From contig JAOTOL010001642.1 of assembly GCA_034440575.1 (NCBI GenBank), positions 3,102,501 through 3,166,500 on the forward strand: a DNA stretch of 64,000 nt. Reading direction: 5' to 3'. Both the position numbers and the translations under genes were made by a program. Source of the stretch: Imbricaverruca yamaguchii. Taxonomy: Eukaryota; Arthropoda; Thecostraca; Neoverrucidae. Below the pieces are notes generated by a model. The model was not told where the DNA came from, ran no database searches, and saw only the letters and a list, made by a program, of their open reading frames with translations. This document shows, one piece after another, positions 23,873 to 35,934 of the stretch; within the stretch, counting starts at the first letter, position 1, and each line of letters opens with the position of its first letter.

Positions 23873-25274
23873 CTTGTCCTGCACCGTGAATTGCCTTCGA
23901 CCAGGCGAAGCATGTCGTGAGCCTGCGCTACTATGAACAGCATACATTGCTATAAGTGCGCTGTTCGAGTGGTGTTCGTCGAACATTTAACCCACCTTGT
24001 TCCGATTACAGGAAGGCATTGTTTCCGTTATGTGAATTTATACTTGGAACGGAAAGCATAACTCTTCTGATATTTGCATTGCTCTCATCAGGCAAGCCAT
24101 AGAGCGCTATTAAACGAGACGTCGTCGCTGAAACAGGCTACTTAAGTGCAGCATCAAAGATGCTCCATTGTGTTCAGAACAATTATTGTCACGTCGGCTC
24201 ATGGCATTCCCTACATTTCCTTTGATGTTCGGCAGGAATTGTCCCTGTTCGTGTGTATATTATTTCAGCGGCGTCGGGTTCAACAGCCTTCCACCGCCAT
24301 GTTCGTATAGCCATGAGCTTCATCGTGTATCAAACCAAGGCAGGTAGATTATGCGTCTGCAATTTCCAGCGGCGGCACGTGGTGCGATCTATCTACCAAA
24401 CCAGTCGCCCCCGGTGGTGTGGTGCTGTGACGTCGCTCTGACGTAGTCGGACCGTGTCGGTGATGTGCGCCGGCGAGGTGACTTCGTGGCCCCGGCTCAC
24501 GGAGCGGCGCCGACACGGCCGTACCATGGCGCCGGGTACACGTGTTGGTCCCCGGTGCCGGTGAGACGTTCCACTGGGGCGCGCGGGGCGGTGTCGACGG
24601 CGCCTCGCAGTGCGGTCGTCGCCGGTACGGCAGACGTGACGCATCAATATTTAACGACGCGGTCGGGCCGGCTGGGGGCGGCCGTCAATGTTTGATCACG
24701 GGAGACGTGCCTGACCTTCCGACACGGGTCGGCGTCCCAGCGTGACCGGGCGGCTCGCGACCTCCCGCCGACCTTCTGCCGACGCTCCGCCGACCCGCGC
24801 CATCCATCGGCCGCCGACTTTGGAAGTGCTGCAATCTGCCGATCTGCAATTGACTTATTTCCCTCTGGGGTATCTACTGACGCTTGGGATTTCTGCAAAC
24901 ATCCGGGAGCCTCGCCGACTTCTGAGATGTCTACCAGCCTGCGATACCATCTACTGCCGCTGGCAACAGCTGTTAATCTCCGCGATTTCTACTTGCCATG
25001 CATCACCAACTGCCAATTGCAGGGTTCCAATGACCTCTGGGGTACCTGCTGGCCTTGTAATTAGGCGACCACCAGGGAACGCGCCATCCCCGAGGAGCAC
25101 CGCCTGACCACTTAAATCACACCCACCTGCACTGCGCTCTCGACGTCCGTGACCAACCCCTCGAGACCCGGATCGTTCTCGCTCCCTCCCGCGTGTGGTA
25201 CCACCAGGTGACCGCCACGACCGCGGTTGACCTTAGGCTCCCGGCCAGTCTCCTGACCCGGCGTGTGTCCCCAG
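23873..25274. other. Intron, nothing further recognised
   Basis: Remainder of the intron before the exon at 25,275. A GC-rich patch lies at about 24,400-24,800. No exon or RNA gene recognised. Confidence 0.5.
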
Positions 25275-25398
25275 CGGGCGTTCGACGGCAAGTTCAAGGA
25301 GCAGAAGACTTCCAGTTCGGCGTGGCTGCCCGTGAGCCGCTCGTCGGTGCCGCGGCCGCGGCCGGGGCTGTGCGTCAACGACACCCAGGCACTGCCAG
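25275..25398 (+). CDS. Sema2a: Semaphorin-2A exon (Sema domain) with amplified 3' edge
   Basis: 41 codons plus one base: RAFDGKFKEQKTSSSAWLPV, SRSSVPRPRPGLCVNDTQAL and P. FDGKFKEQxSxxSAWLPV..VPxPRPGxCVND is diagnostic of semaphorins. Acceptor TGTCCCCAG/CGG; first donor CTGCCAG/GTGAGT at 25,399. The next exon (30,437) completes the codon to D, giving LPDTVLTF as in the family. This 3' edge has been tandemly amplified, so the true 3' end may vary between ten donors. Confidence 0.96.
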
Positions 25399-25905
25399 GT
25401 GAGTCGCTCATGGGACCGGGCCAGTGTGTCACCGACACCCAGACACTGCCAGGTGAGCCGCTCATGGGACCGGGGCAGTGTGTCACCGACACCCAGACAC
25501 TGCCAGGTGAGCCGCTCGTGGGACCGGGCCAGTGTGTCACCGACACCCAGACACTGCCAGGTGAGCTGCTCGTGGGACCGGGCCAGTGTGTCACCGACAC
25601 CCAGACACTGCCAGGTGAGCCGCTCATGGGACCGGGCCAGTGTGTCAACGACACCCAGACACTGCCAGGTGAGCCGCTCGTGGGACCGGGCCAGTGTGTC
25701 ACCGACACCCAGACACTGCCAGGTGAGCCGCTCATGGGACCGGGCCAGTGTGTCACCGACACCCAGACACTGCCAGGTGAGCCGCTCGTGGGACCGGGCC
25801 AGTGTGTCACCGACACCCAGACACTGCCAGGTGAGCCGCTCATGGGACCGGACCAGTGTGTCACCGACACCCAGACACTGCCGGGTGAGCCACGGCCGGA
25901 CAGGT
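25399..25905 (+). repeat. 54-bp donor-edge array with ten in-frame GTGAG donors
   Basis: Nine further copies of the exon end plus donor follow at exact 54-bp spacing. Donor G positions are 25399, 25453, 25507, 25561, 25615, 25669, 25723, 25777, 25831 and 25885. Each reads CTGCCAG/GTGAG, the last CTGCCGG/GTGAG. The exon frame stays open through the array, to 25,970. Each extra unit would encode 18 residues, GEPLMGPGQCVTDTQTLP, echoing the exon's GLCVNDTQALP. Copies resemble each other more than the exon, a sign of homogenisation. Confidence 0.96.
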
Positions 25906-28900
25906 GTGTCGACAACACTGCAGGTGGACCTCTGGGGGTGCTCAGTCGTCCGTTGTATGTCATTCCTTAGCTTGTTTTAGTTTCTTTGGGATATTCTATC
26001 CGTCTGTATAGCTGCACAGCGACTGCATGGCTTTCGGGTTCTTTATGTGTGATCGAGGTGTAAGTATCTACCACAGCCTACTTGTGTCATCCGAAGCGCT
26101 TCAGCAGCATAGCCTTGTAAATTTGGTGTCCCCCCCCCCCCCTCTGATGAATCAGATGACGTGTTCGCATTCGGACAATGGACACGTTTGCCAGCATTAA
26201 TTGGCTACCAGGATTATCGCAAGTGGCGATGCCGCTATCAAACATCGAGTGGTGACTCACCATCGTCCGACTGTGAAAGTCAATATCTTCCTCTATATTG
26301 GCAAACAACCAGACATGCTTGCGCTGCAGCTACCAGCCAAAGCCTGAGGCCAGATGCCGAGACTGTGTACAGCGCAGACACCGTCCACTGACACGGAACA
26401 GATGTTACTGCTGAGCGAATGGATAGCCAATGGACCTACCGCTTGATGTGTTTTCCGCACGGACGATTGCGGCGCACATGAAGCGCAGAAGATCAGTGAT
26501 GTCTCCTCCTCGACGAGCGCGCCCGGCAGATATATGGATGGCATCCTCTGGTCGTGACAAATGTGGCCGGGTTATAAGTGGGCAGACTCGGGTCCATCTC
26601 TCCTGCTCAGCGGGCGGTGATCGATCCGGTCTGTCGCTCTCCCGGTGGGTCTCTGAAAACTGCCGGCTATGTTTCTGGCGCACAGATTTCGCACCTGTCC
26701 GCGGCTTCTTAGTTCACCTGTAGTGTCTGTATTGTGCCCAGCTTGTACTGGGAGGGTTTTGGCAACAACGGTCTCTTATTAGTGGCAGCTTGGACCGCTA
26801 TTACTTGCTGGCAAGGCTTATAGCTGTTCAAAGCACCCCTGCAGAGGTGTTATGAGCTATGGTGTGCTTTGAGGGCGACCCAGGTCGCTCCTACTGTGCT
26901 CCTGACTCTCACTCGTGTGCCTGTAGTTTAATCGTATTTGCATCTCGTCTGATTTCCTCAGTTCGTCAGGTGGCTACGCTGCGTCAGAGCATACTACTAC
27001 TCGGCAATGCATAGTTATCTGCACGAATACGCGGTTAATGCACGATTAGGTTGCATATCAGCCTCACGGGAATATGAAGGCACCTTTTCGATCAATGATT
27101 CCCAGACAGACATCGGCAACCTCGCCAAGAAAATCTATGTTATCGGTGCGAGAATCCCGAGACCGAGAGCTATTTCATATCGCTCATCTGGGTGATGCCT
27201 CCACATTTGCCGAAAAGTGGTGGAGGGAGTAGTCCTCCCCGCGCGCTAACTTAGCCCAGCACCCATCATATCTGTGAGTATGTGCAAGGTCATCGGTGTC
27301 ACGTCAGTCGATTCCCAGTTGGCGCAGCTTGCCCCTTTTGCTGTTTATGGCCTCGACCTTTCGTAGCTGCAATATCAGACCCGTTTGTTTGGCACGTGCT
27401 GCTATTCCGAGAACGCCTCCTTTGGAGATTGTTCAAGCACAAATTGAGATCATTTTCTTCTGTTGAAAGAAAGAGGATGTAAATGTCGTCTGAGTTCGTA
27501 TCTCGGCTTTATGGAAAACGCAACTATGCCATGACTTCTCACGGATATATACAGAATGATTTCAATATAATTTTGGGGTTGGATACTATTACGTCTGCCG
27601 GTCGGTTATTGGAGCTTCCATTCTGCCGAAACACTGATTAACTTTAACTGCTAAGCTCTATGCCATCTTGAAAGCTGTTGGTGTTGTCCAGGGTGCGAGT
27701 CGCGTGCGTTGAGCACGCGACTTGCACCAATTCCTTAAGTAGTCTTTTAGCGGTGCATTCATTCAACCAGAATAGCCGACTAGATCGGTTGTGTATGTCA
27801 CTATCCGAGTTGTGGGATCCTAAAATAGCCCGGGTAATGCAAATGTCTCGCTGGATCCTCGGTAACCTCGAACGGGCGGGAAATTGTATTGCCAAAAGTG
27901 CAGCCAGAAACAGCGGAGACATGTCCTAACCACTTACTCCAATATATTTATGTCCTTTTTAGTCGTCTATACGGTCAGAATGACAAAGAGCTTGGAGATA
28001 CAGCGTCGTAAGCTAGAAGTTTTGAAGCCGACACTATGTCTGTGGCGATCGTCAAGCCAGGCCTCGCGACCAAGACTTTCATTCTGCCATTTGATGTCAT
28101 GCCTCAGCGACACATGGGCATGTGCTGACTTAGGCTGACAGACTGTTATGTTCACGTTGTTCTGCCCTGCTGGCAGTGCATTTTGCTGCGGTAGTGTGTT
28201 CACCGCTGGAACCTTTGTGCAACCTAGTGTTTTGGAAGGGTGAACGCCGATGCCCCCTTGCGAACGTTACTGGATGGTGATTTGGAGGTCGTGGCGTCTG
28301 CGGATCTTTGCATTCCTCCCACAAGCAAGCTGTGACGTGATATGTCGCTCATAATAATCAATATTAATCGGAAATAATGAAGCTTTAGGTTGATTGGGGG
28401 CACGGTGGGGGACACAAGATAGTCTTAGTTGTCGACCCGTCCCTGGGTTCTAACTCATTGTCACCATACCAAAGTTTAGGCTGTTAAATCTCCTTCTTAC
28501 TGAGTTCCGATGAGAATACCAGTATTTCCAATGTGCTATTGGTGTGGAATTAAATTAGAAATTAAACATTGTTCGGAGGTCAGATTGTTGCATGAATTGC
28601 CCGCAATGCAAGCTTCCCCAGTTCAGAGCAAATTTGGGTAAGGAAGCAAATTTGTAGCTAGGTGTTTTTCAGCATAAAACGCGCGGGCCGTCATTATCTG
28701 CCATTTCGCAGATAATAGCGGCCCGCCATTATTTCCGAAATTAATATCGAGGCCTGCTTTCGACGTAAAAATTCAGATGTTTCCTGTTAGGATAATGATC
28801 TGCCAGTCTGGTTTTCCTCTTGCCCAGTCGCAAAATATGCGCGCCAATTGTAAAGCGTTAGACCATATCGTGCTCATTAATTACTTTTTTCCTTCGTGTA

Positions 28901-30436
28901 TCACATTTTGAAAGCATAGAGGGAGTATGTGGGCGATTGTTCCTTAAGTAGTCTGAACACTATCTGGGACATTGCTCAACCATATATGGAGTGCATTGAC
29001 GCTCACTTGTGTGCGTGGCGTCAGAGAAGCGCTGCCTTTTATCCTGATGTTTTGCTTGCGTGCGATGGATCCCTCTAAGGTATGTGATATCCCCACGGCA
29101 CTGAAAGCAAGCTGGAAAGATTACCTTCCGAGCCCAATAGTCTATCTATGATTTACGCTAAGGTGGAACACCGCTTCCCGATGGGCATTGGAAGACTCAA
29201 TAATTCAACACACAGAGTGCCTTTTCTTACAGACTTTCTTCCAACTTTGTAGAAGGAAATAGTTAGATTTAACGACAAACAGCACGTTTTTGCCATCCAA
29301 AGTGTGCGGCAATTCCCTACTGTGATTATCTGCCCCACGTTTGACCATCTCATCGAACTTCCGTGTATAACGTAGATTGGCGCTGACTTGTTATACTGTT
29401 GGGTAGTAATGCTCTCTACACTTGTTCTGGAAGTGTTGGTGCTGCAGGGTCTCTTTTGGTGTCGAACGGTCTCAAATCCGGCTTGTCGCGTCCATCTCTT
29501 CTCAATTTGGAGAAAACTCTTCAGCTGAATGACAAGGCGTGACACCGAGGACGAAACAGCTGACATATCCTGGAGTAGCTCACCTTGGCGGTATAGAGGT
29601 GGCGGTAGGGAGAATGTTTCTCGTCTCGATGTCGGCAGATTGGGAATGCAGACTCAATCGAAGTTGCCGTAGCAGTGGAAATTATTTGCAAGTATTTCCT
29701 TGTGTCGTGCGTATGTTGGGCGGCTGGCTTGGGTAAATGACCATGCGCCGTGCGATTTCATATATGTCGTAGCATTTTTAGACATGATTTTGTGAGTTTT
29801 GACTGCTGTTGATGGAGGCTAGTATTTTTTATTGCTGGCACGCTAATGTACGGTAACGTGTGCGGCCAATCGTATTGTTTCAGCGTCATCAGTCAAGTGT
29901 TATCCTTCCTGCCGATGGTGTGCTTGGATACAGTAAATTCAGCAATGTCGCCCTCTTACGCGTAACAACTCATTAACTCCCGTTAGCATTTTTGGCGGCC
30001 CATCACCTACTTCCTCGTCGAACACACTGAAACCCAGATGACCAGCTAATCAGCTTCACGGTGCTGATTGACTGGTTCAGGACTTCCACATAGCTCGAGG
30101 ATACTGGATGGCTGCATCAGATGATGCGTCCTAAGCTCCATAGTTTGACCGAAACGAGCTAGAAAGCTGTTCAAGAGTGTCGCCGTTTCCATACAACAAA
30201 CAGGTATCACCCGGATGCCCCAGCTGTTACCTTAAACCGAATGACTACGAGCTGTGATGTCGTCGTTCGGCACATGTTGCCGCTGTAGGACCGAAGCAGC
30301 CGAAGCGCCCCAAGCCCAAATCAGCACATGTTGTCACCCGGAATCGCTGTACGTCCCAGGCCGTCAGTGCCTACGACCTGACGTGACGCTTGTGACGTGA
30401 CGCTTGACTGTGACGTGACGCCACCTTGCTCCGCAG
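25906..30436. other. Long intron; poly-C tract and one hairpin
   Basis: Contains a poly-C tract at about 26,130-26,141, the hairpin at 28,683-28,726 and a SINE-tail-like word at about 30,290. Several 60-140-codon open frames occur on both strands without recognisable domains. Confidence 0.5.
28683..28726. repeat. Inverted repeat, 19-bp arms, 6-bp loop
   Basis: The arms 28,683-28,701 and 28,708-28,726 pair at 17 of 19 positions, with one two-base internal mismatch and the loop CATTTC. It could fold in the Sema2a pre-mRNA or be a mobile-element remnant. Confidence 0.8.
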
Positions 30437-30613
30437 ACACGGTGCTGACGTTCATCCAGTCACACCCGCTGCTGGACGGCGCGGTGGCGCACAACAACAA
30501 CAAGCCCGTGTTCTACAAGCGCGACCTCATCTTCACGCACGTGGTGGTCGACAAGGTGACGTCTGGCACGTTCGGCAGCACTCGCGAGTACACCGTCTAC
30601 TACGCCGGCTCCA
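30437..30613 (+). CDS. Sema2a: Semaphorin-2A exon (Sema domain)
   Basis: 58 codons with split codons at both ends: DTVLTFIQSHPLLDGAVAHN, NNKPVFYKRDLIFTHVVVDK and VTSGTFGSTREYTVYYAGS. Equivalent to the LxFIxSHPLMDxAV..NPVYYKRDLxFTKLVVDK blades of fly Sema-2a. Acceptor CTCCGCAG/AC, donor GGCTCCA/GTGAGT. Just upstream are short TGACGTGACGC repeats (about 30,380-30,425) that are not exon-derived. Confidence 0.97.
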
Positions 30614-33600
30614 GTGAGTTGTGCGGCCGCCGCCGCGCCGCTCGTCTCTGTCCGCCAAGCGCGCTATAGTTCCCTCGAGGAGGCTGAGCAGGATCATATT
30701 GAGGTCTTCTGGACGTCTCGGATGCCGGCTTCTCCGCCCTCTCGGGGAGCCTTACCAACGCCTTCACTACCGTCGGTTTTCGGAACCCACTCAGTAGCTT
30801 TTATACGCAGCGTAAATGACCTCTACGAGCCGATGCGTCTCGAGTTTGTCATCACGCACCGGGCTTATGTTTTCACCCTGATGTAAGGCCCGGTCCACTT
30901 GGTCTGTCAACGTTCATTCGTGTAGCTTTCCGTGGTTCTATTGATCTAAGCTCGCCCCTTCACCGTCTGACGAAACAATAATCGTGTTGCTGGTGTTCGA
31001 ACGCCGTTTATCGCTAGTGATACAACCTGCTTCCTGGCTGCCGCCGTTTTATGGGACCTGTCTGCGCCGTGAACGTAAACGTGATGAATAATTTGTCGCT
31101 CTACTCAGACTAGTGCTGTGACTTATGTGTTTTCTTTCGCTGGGACATTTATGAGTTCCGCTATCTGACGACGGGCTCTCCACAAATCTACGCAGTGCCC
31201 CAAAACAACAGCCAACGGATACTAAAAGCCTCAGATGAAATTAAATTGCGTTGTTTTGCTCCATTTCCGTTCGGATTGGCGTTATTTTACCGTATGTCTT
31301 TCCTACATTATGGAGCTGCATCACCACTAGCAGTTGCCCCGCACGTATGCCCGATCCTGCCTCATAAGCCACGTCTGGCTATGATATTAGCTCCACATTG
31401 TTGCCGTACCACTGGCATGCGCTTTGTCGGCGTACTTGTTTTTCTCCCTTTGCCGCGGAACTTGGCGTACGGATAGTTTTCCATACTCATGCCGTACTGA
31501 AACACGCGCCGTGATTTAATTAGCAAACTTGTGTCGATCCACCGTCGCCTGATGCCTGCTGCGAGGTGGGGGAAGTCGTGTGTGGCTCCTTACGTGTATC
31601 TGCCACGCGGGCGGATTTACGGGCAGCGAAGCGCGCTGAGACACAACTTCTGAAGAGTGCGTGTGTGTGTTCGTGTTAGGTTCGTCATGCTCTCGGCCTG
31701 TGCCGAGTCTCTCGGTGCTGCAGCAATTCCGCTCTCGATCGTGTAATTAATGCACAATGGTGAATGTGATGTAAAATGGCATGTGTAGGGTGATGAAGGT
31801 GGTATGGGGTGAACGTAAAATGGGCGTAGGATGATACAATGCAAACTAGCATACATTTATGATCATCCATATCCATTATAGCATACCTTTATGATCATTG
31901 TTTGCCGAAGCATCGTTGGCTAAGTATTCAGTTCCACTCACGTTTCATATTACTTTGGATGCTCTTCTATCTATGCTGGTTGAATTCTTGAATTTGTGAG
32001 GAATGTCGATTGTTTTAATTGGAATGATTTTATTGCAAACTTTCTTCAATTTCATCTGAAATGTTTTGAGCCTGCATCTCGTCCATTCTGTTATTAATAT
32101 TCCGAGGGTATGAAGAGGAACTCATGTTTTCCTTTCCAAGAAACACGTGTCTAATTGAAGTAAGTGATGGTGCCCATTAAAGCGAGTTGTGTTTTTGTGG
32201 CCCGACCTTCCGTTTATCATTCTGTATTTAATCTAATTTTCACTGTTTTCGCCCGTTGGAGACTGTTCGAATGCTAGTCCCATCGTCCGCCCTCATCCCC
32301 CTTCCCTCCTTGCGCTCATCTCTTCTCCGGTGTGCAGCAACCGCAGCCATGTGTGGCAATCTTCACGTCCGCCCTCTCCACATGCCTTTATCGCGCCCGT
32401 CTCACCAGTAGCCTGCAGCAACTTGGGCCATGTGTGGCAATCTTCACGCGGAGTTACACGCTTGTACGCAGCGACACTGCCCCACTACAGCCTGCGATCA
32501 AGGTTGAAGTGTACACACAGGTAGAATAGGTGTAGATGTAATAAAGTAGAATAGGCAGGCTGAACAGATTCTAACCGCATAGCGAGGATGATCGCGGATA
32601 CATTACGATAAACAGACATCAGCTGAAGGCTTTGGTCCGACATTTTTGTTTTCGTTTGCTGCCGGGCGAAATGCATGCTGGACTCCAAACATACTCGGAT
32701 GGACATAAGGGATGTTTGCCTGTGGACGGTTGAATGGGGGTGGCAGAGGGTCTGCCGTCTCTTGCCGCATCTTGTCCTTCTTTATGATTAATCCTGCGAT
32801 ACTGTGGAAGGAAAACTTCACTTGGGTTGCCCTTCGCCTTTATTCCAGGCCGCCAGTGATCCTCCGATGCTGGAGTACGCCATGTATTATGCAGGCCACG
32901 CCCCTGGTGGCGCTAACGGTGGCACTTGTGCACTTCGTGGTCCAGTTAGTGGCGAATCCCGATGACTTAGATGAGGAGGTTGGCCAATCCCCTCATGAAC
33001 ATAGATGAGGGGTTTGGCATCGTTGGCCATTTATTCAGTAAACTGATTCCACTGATCTTGTAGTTTGTCGCCTGAATACTTGTTGGTTTACATTAGGGTT
33101 GACAGTTGTTGCCACCAAATCTGTTTTACTGGTTTTTACCACTGGTAGGAAAGGACATCTTGAATGCTGTTCTACCAGTTTTTATCGGTAAGGGTCCTGC
33201 AAGTACTTTGCTTGATCTTGTCCAGATATATAGGACATACCTGTATGTATATCTAGAGGTGTCACGTATCATACAACGTGTATAATGCGTGGAAATAGAG
33301 AAAGTTGGAGCTCAAAATGTCAGAGGAAATGGTAACTTGGCAGAAATTTATCTCATTTTCTTGGCAGTTTCTTTTACCAGTTTAACATGCCGTTTTGTGT
33401 GTATTGCCGCTTTACCGGTCGTGACAAAAGCTAGTTTTCCCGGTAAACCCTACAATCCTGGTTTCTGTCTTGCGTGTTAGTTGTTGGGGTTTAATGCTGT
33501 CAAGACACTTGATGTGCATTTTGCTGTCACAGTGACAGTACGCGTACCTGTCTCCCAACACGTTGCTGACCTGACGTCATCACACTCAGCCGGAATGACG

Positions 33601-33641
33601 TCATGAGCTGGTCGTAATGACGCCCCACCGGTACGTTTCAG
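30614..33641. other. Intron, nothing recognised
   Basis: About 3 kb with no exon, array or RNA gene that I can support. Palindromic TGACGTCA words occur at about 33,573 and 33,596 shortly before the next exon; they resemble CRE sites but may be chance. Confidence 0.5.
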
Positions 33642-33766
33642 ACGACGGTCACGTGTATAAGCTGGTGGAATGGTACGACGCTCGGCGTAGCTCCCACTCG
33701 GCGCTGCTGGATATCTTCCAAGTGACGTCACCGCAAGCCATCCGACGGATGGCTCTGTCTCGCCGG
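33642..33766 (+). CDS. Sema2a: Semaphorin-2A exon (end of Sema domain)
   Basis: Completes a split codon to N and encodes DGHVYKLVEWYDARRSSHSA, LLDIFQVTSPQAIRRMALSR and R, ending in phase 0. Matches the last propeller strands of Sema-2a (GRxYKIVxxx..SKLLDIFEV..EAIxxMxIS). Acceptor GTTTCAG/AC, donor CGCCGG/GTGAGT. Confidence 0.95.
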
Positions 33767-33854
33767 GTGAGTACGGTTAAAAATGGACTAAAAATGGATT
33801 TGTCCCCGTGAATATATGTTGATGACGCTATCACACTATTGGCGATTTCCGGTT

Positions 33855-33905
33855 TCAACTGTTGGTCGAGGCACCCCTAAACCCAAATAACTGGCTGGTT
33901 GCAAG
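33855..33905 (+). mobile_element. SINE 3' tail fragment
   Basis: The word GGTCGAGGCACCCCTAAACC followed by CAAATAACTGGCTGGTT matches the tail at 6690-6740. Confidence 0.45.
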
Positions 33906-35437
33906 TCAGTCGTATTGTTTTGGCAAGTTTCGAGTCCGTGAGACATGCTTTCCACTGCGTTGTTGGTGCCGAGGATGTGCCCTGATGCTGCGTTGTGATC
34001 TAAGGCTGCACTGATGTTTCTTTATTGTTGATTCCATGACCTGTGCATCAATGTAGGCGGTTTACCACTGTCTAGAAAGCCAGTTTAAGCTTAGGTGTCA
34101 GAGTGGAAGCTTACTCTTGAAAAGATATGATAAGAGTGTAAGCATAATAAGAGTAAAGTATGAATATAGTGATTATTGAACAAGAATAAAAATGGTTTTC
34201 TGGCTGGAATATAGTCAGTTAGTTAGTTATTAGGGCTTTATGGCACATCGCCTACATTGGTCGTGTAGCGCCCACCGGAATCTAGTCCACCAAGCCTTCA
34301 ATTGGTGAACCAAAATGTTAGTCTATGCCATTTCCGTATTTCTTTAATGTTTTCCATTTGACAGTTTTTAAAGTTTGGAATCAGAAAGTGTTAATGGAAG
34401 GTTTGCTTGAAATATTATCAGCTGGGTACTCTTTTATACCCAAGCCAGGAGCATTTGGTCAACTGCTGCAGCGTTGTGTAGCGCGTTATGTGGAGATCCC
34501 GCACTGCTCTGGACGCTCACGCGTGATTCCGCAACACTTCCCACGATGGTAATGAAGAGGGAATGTATTGGCTGCTTGTCATTATCAACCAATTTAACGG
34601 GCAATGGTGTGATTCCTTCGGCACGATCAGTTAACGAAGTGAAAATGTTGCAAGTTGACCGCAAGTTATCGACTAGGTTGGTTCCCAAGGTTGTCAGGCT
34701 TCATGTTCCTTGTTCATAGACCCTTTAACAAAGAGGCTGGTGCAGATGCAATCCCTGAAGCACCTACCGTGAGATGCTTGAAGCGTATGTCATAGTACCA
34801 CCACAAATTGAATATCTGAGCGTTATCATCCAAGGCTTAAAGGCCCTGGTAGTTGATGGGCCTTGAAGCCACAAACCATCACTGGAAGCTGGCGTGTTTT
34901 CCACTCATGTCACCCTTTTTGGAGATGTCTGCGTCCTAATTTGTTGGGAACCTGTTGAGAAGCAGGGTGACGTATGCTACATAGTGGTTTTAAATTTTTC
35001 CGGTACCCTCATGCTATTGTTCCTGAGATCTTTCTCTGCGACATGGAGCATTTATGGAGACCTTTTCACGTGGACGCAAGCATATCGGTCTTCGTTCCTC
35101 TGCGTTTCGAGGTCGCAACCCAGAAGCGGATACTTTGTTCGTCCAGGTGCACTTCTGCATCTCTAGCACAGAGGAAGCTTCAAGATCGAAACGTCCGCCT
35201 CTGCGCCACCAAGTCTTTGAGACAAACGAGTAGTGACGGATCCGATCAGTTCGTGAATAATAACCTGCAGCTTACAGGTCACGCTACACCCATGTAGGGA
35301 ACTCCGTCTGCCTGGTGGTGTGCCACCCAGAATGACCGATGCGTCTTGCACGGTCGTGCAGCTGTTGTGCAGGACACGTGTGTGCAGCTCGCTCACCAGT
35401 GGGCGGCCGACGTGACTGTGCACGCTGTGATCGGCAG
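33906..35437. other. Intron with a second, inverted SINE tail
   Basis: Apart from the inverted SINE fragment at 34,213-34,320, no feature is recognised. Confidence 0.5.
34213..34320 (-). mobile_element. SINE fragment, minus orientation
   Basis: On the minus strand the block reads GGGCGCTACACGACCAATG, later GCCATAAAGCCC, then TAATAACTAACTAACT. The tail resembles the other copies, here in the inverse direction. The tandem AACTAACTAA end is typical of SINE 3' ends. Confidence 0.55.
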
Positions 35438-35589
35438 CACAAGTCGCTGTACGTGTCGTCGGACGCCCAGCTACGTCAGGTGCACCTGGAGATGTGCAAC
35501 GGCCGCTTCGACAACTGTCTGCGCTGCGTGCACGACCCCTACTGCGGCTGGGACAAGACGGCCCACGTGTGTCGGCCCTACACGCCCGG
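35438..35589 (+). CDS. Sema2a: Semaphorin-2A exon (PSI domain)
   Basis: 50 codons plus two bases: HKSLYVSSDAQLRQVHLEMC, NGRFDNCLRCVHDPYCGWDK and TAHVCRPYTP, with G completed by the next exon. CxxCxxxPYCGWD is the PSI signature that follows the Sema propeller. Acceptor GATCGGCAG/CAC, first donor CCCGG/GTACGT at 35,590. Its 3' edge has been amplified into a 34-bp array. Confidence 0.96.
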
Positions 35590-35845
35590 GTACGTGCCAC
35601 GTGTGTCGACCCTACACGCCCGGGTACGTGTCACGTGTGTCGGCCCTACACGCCCGGGTACGTGTCACGTGTGTCGGCCATACACCCCCGAGTACGTGCC
35701 ACGTGTGTCGGCCATACACGCCCGGGTACGTGCCACGTGTGTGGACCATACACGCCCGGGTACGTGCCACGTGTGTCGACCCTACACGCCCGAGTACATG
35801 CCACGTGTGTCGACCCTACACGCCCGGGTACGTGCTGTGTGTACA
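35590..35845 (+). repeat. 34-bp donor-edge array with eight GTACGT donors
   Basis: Seven extra copies of the exon end (CACGTGTGTCGGCCCTACAC + GCCCGG) and donor follow. Donor G positions, all 34 bp apart, are 35590, 35624, 35658, 35692, 35726, 35760, 35794 and 35828; the seventh reads GTACAT. The unit is not a multiple of three, so only the donors 102 and 204 bases downstream keep the frame. Extension by 102 bases has no stop. Confidence 0.95.
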
Positions 35846-35934
35846 CGACATGGTGCACTTGCACGTATCCGTCGTGTTTGGTCGCGGTGGGTGGGATTAA
35901 GTTACGGCATGACTCCTTCATGCGGGGTGGTTCT

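Noticed and set aside
23016..23936. 306-codon plus-strand frame of repeated VQLCCVSMSPW
   Set aside because: Translation of the 38-bp array; sits in a Sema2a intron.
25112..25963. 283-codon minus-strand frame of GSPGSVWVSVTHWPGPMS type
   Set aside because: Antisense of the 54-bp donor-edge array.
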